Assembly (NCBI RefSeq): GCF_008831285.2
Contig: NC_045139.1
Location: 8,900,204 to 8,960,203 of the forward strand
Source of the DNA: Nymphaea colorata
Lineage: Eukaryota > Streptophyta > Magnoliopsida > Nymphaeales > Nymphaeaceae
DNA: 60,000 bases
Direction: 5' to 3'
The notes under the pieces are model-generated. The model searched no databases and had not been told where the DNA came from. It worked only from the letters and a program-made list of their open reading frames with translations. The translations under genes were made by a program, and so were the position numbers. Below are positions 14,401-26,400 of the stretch, piece after piece (the stretch's first letter is position 1; each line of letters begins with the position of its first letter).

Positions 14401-17400
14401 ACATAGGTGTCCTAAGTACCCAAAATATAAAATATATATATATATATAAAGCATATATTAGATGACTAATATATGTGATATATATAAATGTATATATGTA
14501 TACATATGGGATACATACATTCTAACACCCCCCTCAAACTTACGGTGTGATAACCGAAAGTTTGCCAAGAAGAAAATTAAATCTGGTAGCAGCGAGAGCT
14601 TTAGTGAAGAAATCGCCAAGTTGATACTCTGATTGGACATAGGAGAGATTTATGTTTTTCTGAAGGAACTCTTCACGAACATAATGGCAGTCCATCTCTA
14701 TATGCTTTGTTCTTTCATGGAATGTGTGATTGCTAGCAATATAGATTGCACTTTTGTTGTCGCAACAAAGCTTGACAGGATTCGTAATATGAATTCCCAT
14801 ATCTTTCAGTAAGCTTTTGAGCCACACTATCTCCATTGTTGTAGTTGTCATTGCTCGATATTCAGCTTCTGTTGATGATAGCGATACCTTATTCTGTTTC
14901 TTGCATCGCCAGGAAATTAAGGAGTCACCTAAAAACACACAAAAACCAGTGGTGGAGTGCCTATTATTGGGATCTCCACCCCAATCAGCATCTGTATACG
15001 CAACTAATTCTAATATAGAAGAAGAAGACAGAAATAGTCCTTTGTTGATAGTGTTTTTCACATAACGGACAATCCGCATTGCCGCTCCCATATGTACTGA
15101 GGTGGGTCTTTGTTGAAATTGGCTTATCACATGCACAGCATGAGCAATGTCAGGTCTGGTGATGGAGAGATAAGAGAGAGCGCCAACTATTTGCCGAAAA
15201 GGAGTGGGATTCTCCAATATCTCTCCATCATCAATTTTCATTTTTACTCCCAGTGCTGCTGGAGTATCCACAACTTTGTCATCTGAGATACCTGTTCTGT
15301 CAACTAATTCACTAGCAAACTTCATTTGAGAAAGAAGATAACTTTGTTTGCTATAAGCAACTTCAATTCCAAGAAAATAAGTTAGTCTTCCCAAATCAGT
15401 CATTTGAAAACATTTGCTAAGAAAGTGTTTTACCTCTATAATCCCTTCATCATCACTCCCAGTAATAACCATATCATCAACATACAGTAATAAAACAATT
15501 ACACCTACGGAGGTAGTTTTTACAAACATGGCAGTATCAGAGTAGCAAGATTTAAAACCTTGATTAAACATGACACTACTAAACTTGTCAAACCAGGCTT
15601 TGGGAGCTTGTTTTAAACCATAAAGAGCTTTCTTAAGGCGTAAAACTTTGTTTTGGGGTAGATCAAAACCAGGGAGAGCACTCATGAAAACTTCTTCTTG
15701 TAGGTGACCATTTAAGAAAGCATTTTTAACATCCATTTGAAAAATAGTCCAATGTTTAACAGAGGCAATGGCAATAAGGGTTCTAACAGAAGTCATGCGA
15801 GCAACAGGAGCAAAGGTTTCTTCATAATCAATCCCATATTCTTGAGCATATCCCTTGGCAACAAGTCTGGCCTTATATCTTTCTAAGGTTCCATCACTTC
15901 TAGTTTTGATTTTATAGATCCATCTACAACCAATAGTCTTTTTCCCCGTTGGTAGAGGCACAATATCCCAAGTTTCATTGCTTTCAAGAGCTTTAAGCTC
16001 AAGATTCATGGCTTCAATCCAATTGGGATCTTCTTTAGCTTCAAGGTAAGAAGATGGCTCATGAAAAGAATGATGTGCCATAATACAAGCTCGAAATTTT
16101 GGAGAAAAAGACTCATAAGAGACAAATCTTTGAGGAGGCCTAATGTGCCTTTGGGATCTCCTAGGAAGAGATTGATTAGTTTCTTGATTTTGGGGGTCTC
16201 TTCTTCTATAAACTAAGATCTCTTTTGGAGGGATGATATGAGTAGAATTATCATTGTTGACTTCTTCAATTGGTACCTCTATACCTTTATCGGGTTCATC
16301 ATCATCAATATCATTAGTCCAAAGAAAAGTATAATCTTCTAGTTTCTTGGGTTCATCTTTGAAACCATCTTCATTTTCTAAAAAGATCACATTTCTAGAA
16401 ACATAAACTTTATCTTATTTAATATCATAACATCTATAACCCTTTTGAGTTTCGGAATACCCAATAAAAACACAACAAATAGCTTTGGAGGAAAGCTTAT
16501 CGTCTTTGTCACTTAACACAAAACATTTGCAACCAAAGACTTTAAGTCTATTGTAATTAGGTTTAACATGATGAAGTCTTTCAAAAGGAGAAATATGTTT
16601 CAAAAGTTTGGTAGGCATTCTATTAATTAAATAGGTTGAAGTCAAAACAGCCTCGGCCCAAAAGTTTTTGGGAACATTTTTAGATAAAAGAAGGGCTCTA
16701 CCCAAAAGTTTTTGGGAACATTTTTAGATAAAAGAAGGGCTCTAGTAGTTTCAATAATGTGCCTATGTTTACGTTCGGCCACTCCGTTTTGTTGTGGAGT
16801 GTTAGGACAAGATCTTTGATGAACAATGCCTTTTTCTTTTAGAAATTGTTGAAATTCATTTGACATAAATTCTCCTCCCGAATCACTTCTAAAGACTTTG
16901 ATATTTGAGCCAAATTGGGTATAGATCATGTTGTAGAAATTCTTAAAGTTTGTGAATACTTCCGATTTGTGCTTGAGAAAATAAACCCAAGTATGCCTAG
17001 AATAATCATTAATAAAGATCACATAGTACAATAATCCTCCTTTTGACATAATAGGAGCGGGTCCCCACACATCCGAATGCACCAAATCAAAAGATTTTTG
17101 GGCAATAAAATTTCTATTATCAAAAGGTAAGACTTTCATTTTAGCCTTAATACAATCATTACAATCAAAGTTCTTTTGACAAAAATTCTCCATGAATGGA
17201 AGATGAGACATTTTTTCTATATTGGAATGTCCAAGTCTTTGATGCCAAGTTTGAATGTCACATTCTTTGGAGATATTGCAAGATGGTCTTGAAAGGTCCA
17301 AAAAGTCTATGTAGTAGAGATTATTTGTTCTAAAACCTTCCCCAATCATCTTCTTGGATATCCGATCCTGTATCAAACATTTGGATTGTGAGAAGATTAC

Positions 17401-20400
17401 ATCAAAACCAAGGTCGGCTATTTGAGAAACGGACAATAAATTTAAGTTTAATTTAGGAATATGTCTTACTTGAGGTACTTTTAAAATTTTGGATCCAAAA
17501 GATAGGTCAAGATTTCCAATAAAATCAATTTCAAGAAAGGTACCATCCGCCGTTTTCACAAAGGAATAAGAATCATTTTTAGTGCATTCGGTGAGAAGGG
17601 ATTCATAAGGAGTCATATGAAAAGATGCACCCGAATCAATAATCCAAGAGTACTTACTTGAAGAAGTAGATGCCACGGTCGCTCCCAAAGTCGAAGGTAT
17701 GCTTCCTCCTTTTAGAAAAGGTTGAAGAGCACTTATGAGTTGCTCAAGTTGGAATGAACTTGCTTCTTTCTTCTCTTCTTGAATTTGAGCCGCAACATTG
17801 CTTCTTTTATCAAAAATTCTAAGTTTTGGACATCTTGGCTTGGTATGTCCTTCTTCTTGACAATGATAGCAAATAATTTTTTTCCTTGTTCCTTCATTTG
17901 TACGATTGAAGTGAGGAGGTCTATAAGGTCTCAAGTAGGCCCCCGGCCTAGATGTGGCAAGCACATTGTTGACTTTCTCTTTATCAAGACAAAGACGATT
18001 TTCCTCCATTTGAAGTTCCGCAATAGCCTCATTCATAGATGGTGTTTTAGAACGATGAAGTAAAGCGGTTTTGACACCATCAAATTCTGGTCTAAGACCT
18101 ATGATAAACTTGTAAAACTTCTCACGTTGTATTTGCTTTTCTCTAAGAATAAGATCTTGTGTCCAATGTGGTTCAAAAATACTCAATTCATCATACAATT
18201 GATCCATTTCAGCCACATAATCTTTAATGGATCTATCTCCTTGTTGAAGATTGTGAATTTTGAGTTGAACATGATGCATATAAGCAACATCTCTCATGGT
18301 ATGAGTTTTCTTTAGATATTCCCAAGCTTCTAGGGCAGAATTTAATTTAGAGATTTGCCCGCTAGTAGCATTGTCAACACAAGTCAAGATCCAAGTAATG
18401 ATTTTGTGATGACCAACACTCTATTCTTCCCATTTTTTGTTGTATTCAGCCATTACCTTCTCTTTTTCGGTTGCATCCAATTCCATAGCCCTTCCATCAA
18501 CAACTTTCGTAAGGACTAGTTGTGGTTCAAGTTTTGTCCCATCAACTAGTCCCCAAAGGCTTTTACTACGAATAAAGTGTTCCATAGTTCTAGCCCATTG
18601 TATGTAATTTGTTGATGAGAGTTTGGGAAAAGGAAGAGAAGAGACTTTGTCATCCATGGGCACAATCAACAAGGTAGATCCACTTACAAGTTATGAAGAA
18701 GATGGCAGCCACGTGAAAAGAAGACCACGGCAAGGATTAAAAACTCAACAATGATAGAAACCAGTCACCCTTTCAACAGCCACGAGCTCACCACCAAGGG
18801 AGCTAGATTTCGTCAAGAAATCACCAAAAAGAAGCCAGCAAAAACACTCTTCTTCTTGTGTAAAACTGCAGCAAGCAATATCTCGAACACTTGGAGTGCT
18901 TCACAGCTCCAACGCAAGAATAAAAACTGAACCTTCAATCTTGAATGGCAGCAAGACAAAGAGCCAAAGACGAGGCTCTGATACCATGTAAATCAGGCCC
19001 AAAGAAACAACCTCTTCAAGTAATATCAGCCTTGAAGCTTTCACTAACAAGTCAATCTCACAAACCCTCAAACAAGAGGTAAAGAAGAACTTAAATTAAT
19101 CACACAAAGAGATACAAGAAGTGGGCTAAAAAGTCATGCCTAAAACAATGGGAGAGCTGCCCTATTTATAGAGGAGAGGGCCAAAGAGAAGAAGGAGGAG
19201 GCAGTCCCAACGGCTAGAAATCTAGCCGTTGGGACTAGTCTCCCTCTATGAAAAATAGAAAAAGGAGAGGGATAAAAGGGGAAAACAGAAAATAATACAT
19301 AAAGAAAAAATACATAAAGAAAGTGAAAATTACATAGGTGTCCTAAGTACCCAAAATATAAAATATATATATATATATATATATATAAAGCATATATTAG
19401 ATGACTAATATATGTGATATATATAAATGTATATATGTATACATATGGGATACATACATTCTAACAAAAACATCACCAACTTTTAAATGTGGCGCGTTCC
19501 CTAATGCTTCATACTCATTTATCTGCATATTTTTTTAGAGATGTCATCCTCACTGCCTATTACGTGACCAACTGTTTACCCAGCCTCCATTGACAACCTG
19601 GTTCTCATTAAACTTGCAACATGCTTTGTTCACATCCTTGGGCCTATACATGATAACTTGGTTGTTCAAGCAATTAAATGTATCTTTATTGGCTACTTTA
19701 GAAATCATAAAGGTTACAAATGCTTCGACCCATTGACTCAAAAAGAGTATATAAGTGCGGATGTCACATTCTTTGAGTCTCAGCCTTATTATAGTCTCTC
19801 TCCTACCTCTACTAAGATGCCGCAATTATCTGACCCACTACCTATCCCTTATTCCATTGGAGTCATTCCCATGTGAGTCTCCTTCTAGTGAGTCTTCTTC
19901 TAGTGTTTCCAAGTTTTGTGATCCTCCGCTGGTCTACACACATCGACAGGATCCCTCTCATGATCATTCCCCAACTTCTTCTCGAAAGCTAAGTATATAT
20001 GAACTGAGTATACATAGTCTATCTGAGCCCACTATAAATCAGTGTCACAAAAAACGAGTATTATATGCCAAAAACGAATCTGGTGAATAAAACGGGAATA
20101 AGACGCGTTTTTTTTTTTAAATGGCAAAAAATATAAAATGCGTATTGTAGAAACAAAATGTGCACGAGAGAAGAAGAAAGCACACGGATGTAACGTGGAA
20201 AACCCTCGACTCGAGGGAAGAAAAACCACGGGTGAGGAGGTCTGGTGCCCACTAGCCTCCAGACACTCTCTCTCTTCAACACTTCATTAACACAAAGATT
20301 AGGGTTTACAGAAGTATAAGTAGTCCTAATTAGGACAAACCGGATCGGGTACGGATCCGGACCCGAACAACAAAACCCGTCAACACTCCCCCTCAAGTTG

Positions 20401-23400
20401 GGCATACATATCAAACATGCCCAACTTGGATACATTTCTCTCAAATGGAGTTACACTTAAGGCCTTGGTTAGGACATCAGCAGTTTGGTCTTCAGACTTC
20501 ATGTACGGTAGCGTTAATTCCTTAGCATCAATTCTTTCTCTGATGAAGTGACGGTCGATCTCCACATGCTTTGTTCGATCATGAAGAACCGGGTTGTTAG
20601 CCAAGTTAATTGCAGACTTATTATCACAATACATCCTCATAGGCCCTTCAATCTCTATTCCAATATCTGTCAGTAAGATCTTCAGCCATAACAATTCTGA
20701 TACCCCAGTAGCCACAGCCCTATATTCAGCCTCTGCACTCGAGCGGGAACACACATCTTGTCTCTTGCTTCTCCAAACAACCAAATTTCCCCCCAAGTAG
20801 ACGCAGTATCCTGAAGTAGATCTTCTGGTGTCAACACAGCCTGCCCAGTCTGCATCAGAATACCCTTCAACTTCAATAGATCTTTGTTGCACATATAGAA
20901 GTCCCTTTCCGGGATTCTTCTTCAAGTAGCACAAAATTCTATCTACAGCCTTCAAGTGCATATCTGTAGGTGCATGCATGAACTGGCTCATCACATTTAC
21001 AACAAATGTGATATCAGGTCTAGTCAGAGTGAGATAAATCAGTTTGCCAACTAGACGTTGATATCTCCCTTTAGCTTCTTCACCCAACAGTTCTCCATCT
21101 TTGCTACCAAGTTTATGCCCAGCATCTATAGGAGTAGAGGCTGGTCTGCATCCCAGTTTTCCTGTCTCCTTTAGTAGATCCAGGGTATACTTCCTTTGAC
21201 TAAGTACAAGAGTTGTACCTGATCTAGCAATTTCAATACCCAGAAAATACTTCAGCTTACCAAGATCTTTTAGATCGAATTCAGTAGATAGTAAACCCTT
21301 TAATCTTGCTATCTCTTCCTTATCATCACCTGTAACAATCATATCATCAACATAAACCAATAGTAGAGTAACTTTACTCTCTCTTCTCTTTACAAACAGG
21401 GTATGATCTCCATTTCCTTGTTTGTAGCCATGTTTCTTCATAACAAGTCTGAGCCGTTCAAACCATGCTCGGGGAGACTGTTTCAGCCCATACAAAGCTT
21501 TCTTCAATTTACAACATTTTCCAGGCTTCTCAAAACCTGGTGGCATGCACATGTACACTTCCTCTTCGAGATCTCCATTGAGAAAGGCATTTTTTACATC
21601 AAGTTGGCACATCTCCCAACCCTTCAGCACCGCCAATGAAATAATAACTCTAACAGTCTTCATCTTTGCAACAGGAGCAAACGTCTCTAAGTAGTCGATC
21701 CCATATTTCTGACTGAACCCCTTGGCCACCAATCGTGCTTTGTACCTTTCAATGCTACCATCTGGTTTGTACTTAACAGTGTAGACCCACTTCGACCCAA
21801 CCAAGTGGGCTGCTTCAGGAATATCAACCACCTCCCATGTCTGATTTCTGTCTAAAGCTTCCATCTCTTCTTTCATTGCATGAGACCACTTAGTGTCACC
21901 CTGAGCCTCTGTAGCATTCCTGGGAATCACAACCACAGCCAAGGAGGATACAAAACATTTATAGTCAGTGCTCAATCTAGAGTAAGATACGAAGTTACCA
22001 ATAGGGTGCTGGGTACATGACCTGACCCCCTTTCTCAAGGCAATAGGAAGATCCTCCTTTTCTTTTCCAACATCTTGCTTCTGAACACGACTTGGATCAT
22101 CCAAGGAAGAAGTAGGATTGGGATTCGGTGTAACCTCCTCATCATCAATCACCTTGTCAGTACAAGCTCTTCTCCTGGAATACACCTGTCCAAACATACG
22201 ATTACCCTCTTGTTCTGTCACCAAAGGATGCTCTCCCTCCTTCTCCTGTTCATGTACATCAGTAGTCGTCCCCTCTTCATCTTTGCCATCTTCATCTTTG
22301 CCAAGCACCTTGGCAACAGGATTCTCTTCACGCCTGTAATCCATAAAGTCTGTAAACTGAATTTCCTGTGTGGGAGAATACTCTTCCTTAGACATTAATT
22401 TCTCCCCCTGAAGAGAATTCTCACCAAAATAGGAGACATGTTCCAAGAATGTGACATCTTTGGTAATGTGAAGACGACCAGTGGTAGGATCTAGACATTT
22501 ATAACCTTTTTGAGTGGAAGAATACCCAAGAAAGACGCCCTTAATAGATTTGGGATCAAGTTTTTTTACATTGGGGCTGTGGTTATGTATGAAACACACA
22601 CATCCAAAGACTCGAGGAGGAAGATGAAAAGGTTGACTACTCCCTGGAAGCATAGAGTATGGAGTACGACCCTTTAGCACACGAGTGGGCATGCGATTAA
22701 TCAAGTAGACACTAGTAAGGATTGCATCACCCCAATAGTATTTTGGGAGATGTCTTTGGAACAGTATGGCTCGGGTGACATTGAGCAACTGACGATTTTT
22801 CCTCTCAGCAACCCCATTTTGAGGGGGGGTATAACTACAGGATGTCTCATGAACAATCCCCCTCTTTCGAAAGAATTCTTCAACAGTGAGACACAGATAT
22901 TCACGAGCATTATCAGACCGAAAAGTCTTGACAGAATTTCCATATTGGTTTTCCACTAGGAGGATGAAAGTTTCAATAATGTGAGGCACCTCACTACGAT
23001 CTTTCAACAAATACACAAAGGTACATCTTGAATAATCATCTATAAAGGTTATAAAGTATTGAAAACCACCACGAGAATGAATGCCCGAAGGCCCCCACAC
23101 ATCAGAATGAACCAAGGAGAAAGCTTTATTAGAACGACTATTTGAAATTGGATAAGAAGCTCTAACATGCTTCGCAAACTGACACACATCACATGATAAC
23201 ATGGAAATGTTTAAACTAGAACATAGTTCAGGGAACAAATGTTTCAAAATCCCAAATGGGAGATGACCAAGGCGTTCATGCCAAAACAAAAATAACTGAC
23301 GACACTCTTCCTCCTTCTTCTCTGTTCTGCTGACTGCTGACATAAGAGCTGTGACAACGCGTATAGGAAGCCGATACAGCCCATCAGACACCAAACCAAT

Positions 23401-26400
23401 CCCAATCCTCTTCCCTGTCACCAAGTCCTGCAAAACACAACGTTTTTCAGAAAATATAAGCTCACACTTCAGTTCCTTGGTAATCTTACTAACAGATAAC
23501 AAATTTAAGGGAAGATGAGGAACATGTAAGGCATCATGAACTAAAAAATTATTTAACAAGGAAAGACTCCCTTTCCCTGCCACTGAAGTAAAGGAACCAT
23601 CGGCAAGGGACACACGTTCCTTTCCCGAGGATAGCTTGTAGTCATGGAAAAGCTTGGGGTTGCCAGTCATGTGATGAGTGGCACCACTGTCAACAATCCA
23701 TTCACCCATAGAAGAAGTACCTTCTCCCCCTGAAACAGCCAATGCCTGATTGATCTTCACCTCATCTGGTGTATCTGCCTGACCAACATCAATCTTGCTC
23801 AAATATGCTCGTAGCTCACGAATCTGCTCTGCAGAAATAGAACCTTTCCCATCACTCAGACTTGTTGCAGACGATACAGGCTTCTTCCCACTCGAAGACC
23901 TCCCCCTACTATCCTTCTTCTCTGGATACAGGTCCCAACAAAAATCCCTAGTATGACCAAGTTTTTTGCAATGAGTACATTTTCGGGAAGAACGAGGAGT
24001 TCCAACAGGGGCACGGCTAACATAGGCAGACTGTTCTTCCCCCTTTCGTCCACTAGAGAGCAGCCTTCTCTGTTCCTCAGCTTCAACACGGGAATAGACA
24101 TCTTCAATACTAAATGATTCGTCAGAGTTAAGAATCTGACCCCTTATATTTTCAAAGTCATCATTCAGTCCGGATAAGAAAAGGAATACCCTGTTTTCCC
24201 ATTTATCAGTCATGTACTGCATCTGGTCGTGAGGACACCTCCATGGAATATCAGAGTGATAGTCAAGGTCCTCCCACTTAGATTTTAATGCTGCATAAAA
24301 GTCTGCAACCGAGAGAGCACCTTGTCGCAGGGAATACACATCCTTCATAAGTTGATACACACGAACTTTCCTTTTCTTTTGGCCATACATCTGCTCCAAA
24401 ATAATCCACATATCCCTTGCAGTCTTCTTACGAAGAATGAGGGGTTGGATATCCGGGGACACTGAATTGACAATCCAGGTTTTGACCTGGTTGTCTTCAA
24501 GAAACCATGTATCCCAAGCCAGACTATCTGCAGCAGGTTCAACCTTTCTCCCATTCACATAGGCAATGCGTCCTCGCCCAGCAATCCCCATGGTAATCGC
24601 AGCAGACCATCGGGAATAGTTCTCCTTGGTAAGTTGAATGGTGGTAACCTGAACCGGTACATGATCAGTCCGCGCAGACACAACATCAGGCAGAGTAGTG
24701 TTGACTGAAGAAGAAGACGAGTCAGCCATGATCACGAGGTAGAAGTGGCTGCCAAAGAACACACACAGCAGCAGTAACCGAGAGAAGAGGTGAGATGACG
24801 CAGTCGGGGATCAACGGCGGAAGTGGCGGGAGCTGCGGAAGCAGCAGGACGCGGCGGAAGCAGAGGGCCGCGCTTGGCAGCGCGCGCCGAGAAGAGGCGA
24901 CGGCGTCGGACGTCGGCGTCGGTGGTCGGACGTCGGCGTCGGCAGAGGCGTCAGCAGAGACGTTGGCGTCGGCAGTCACGACACCAGCGACGCAGCAGCG
25001 GTCACAGCCACGGCGGGGCAGCGACGGAGGCAGTCACGCGGCCACGGTGCGGCGACAGCGGCGGTGGTCACGGTCACGGCCAGGACAGCGGCGGCGCAGC
25101 AAGGGCAGCGGCGGCGACGGTGGTAGCGGCGGCGGCAGTCAGGGTTGGAACTTCACAACCATAGAACAAAAAACAGATTTTGTTTTCTCCAAGTCCGACG
25201 GCTCTGATACCATGTAGAAACAAAATGTGCACGAGAGAAGAAGAAAGCACACGGATGTAACGTGGAAAACCCTCGACTCGAGGGAAGAAAAACCACGGGT
25301 GAGGAGGTCTGGTGCCCACTAGCCTCCAGACACTCTCTCTCTTCAACACTTCATTAACACAAAGATTAGGGTTTACAGAAGTATAAGTAGTCCTAATTAG
25401 GACAAACCGGATCGGGTACGGATCCGGACCCGAACAACAAAACCCGTCAACACGTATTATACGCGTTTTTCGCACAAATTTTTTAAAAGCGCGAGACTTG
25501 TTTTAAAAAGTGACACCGCATGTAATATTTATAAAAATGTTGGTTTATTTTAAACTTGATTGCCCCTTTTAATGGCAAAATGTATTTTTAGATAGAAAAA
25601 GAGGGCTTAGGTTAAAATCGACTATCGAATTCCTCCTTCTCGTCTTCTCATTCGAGTGAAACTTAAAAGTGGAGAGGGGAGTCGCCGACCGCCATGAACG
25701 GTGAGAGGGGTCGACGGGAGTCGCCGGAGGTTGACTGAACCGTCGATGGGAATCGCCGAAGGCTATCGCTGGAAGCTAACAGGAATCGCCGGAGGCTGAT
25801 GGGAGTCGAGCATCAACGGTTCGGCTAGCTCTGGTTTACACTTTTATTATGTTAAATTTATAATTTGTTTGTTTGTTGGTTAGTCGAGCATCAATGGTGT
25901 TGGGACGTAAGCTCTGTTTTGTACTTTTGTTATGTTCGTAAGTTAGAATCGTGCAGTAACAGGTCCTTGCACTGTCATATGCTAGGTTTCTACAAAGAGT
26001 TGTACTCTTTTCACATGATATAGAATGATTTACATGAGGAGTTAACACCGGAGTTGTAGTCTTCTGCATAAAAAAACACCATTTTCCTTGTTGACTATTT
26101 TGATATGTAGTTCTTTGATTCTTTCTTAATTTCTTAACTTGTTGAATGGTTTAGGTGGTGGTGGTACATTTTTAATCATGCCTAAAGGCAAAAACATATT
26201 CTGGCAACATGCAGAATTAAATGAGGAAGAAAAATTGATTTGCAATTTCTGTGGAGAACAATATACAGGAGGAATCACTTGGTTTAATACTTGAAACATT
26301 CTTCTAATTAATTTTGTGAAGAGAAAATGAGATGAGGCTACAAATCAAACTGGGGTTGTAAAAAACAATGATAAGTGATGAGTTCAAGTCAGAGTGCACA

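Larger units (their letters stand above)
14061..19466 (-). mobile_element. Copia element B, complete structure, inactivated
   Basis: A full-length 5.4-kb Ty1/copia retrotransposon on the minus strand. The LTRs lie at 14061-14527 and 18987-19466, the primer-binding site at 18975-18986, and the polypurine tract beside the 14527 LTR. The 5-bp target duplication AAAAC lies at 14056-14060 and 19467-19471. The LTRs differ by four transitions plus three indels (2, 3 and 8 bp, the last in a TA run), so the insertion is older than element C. It is inserted in element A, whose integrase sequence resumes on the other side. It is oriented with ATX transcription. Confidence 0.95.
20146..25452 (-). mobile_element. 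Copia element C, complete and apparently intact
   Basis: A 5.3-kb Ty1/copia retrotransposon on the minus strand. The LTRs at 20146-20385 and 25213-25452 are identical over 240 bp by direct reading. The target duplication is CGTAT (20141-20145 and 25453-25457). The primer-binding site is at 25201-25212 and the polypurine tract abuts the 20385 LTR edge. One uninterrupted gag-pol frame spans most of the interior. Identical LTRs mean insertion was very recent on an evolutionary scale. Inserted in hAT-like element 2 and oriented with ATX transcription. Confidence 0.97.

Noticed and set aside
24730-24762. Upstream start for element C gag-pol
   Set aside because: The extension begins with GTG. The ATG at 24729 starts a normal copia gag (MADSSSS).
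24795-25217. Plus-strand Gly/Ser/Arg-rich proteins over the element C leader
   Set aside because: Stop-poor GC-rich repeat DNA on the strand opposite the element. No domain or start context.
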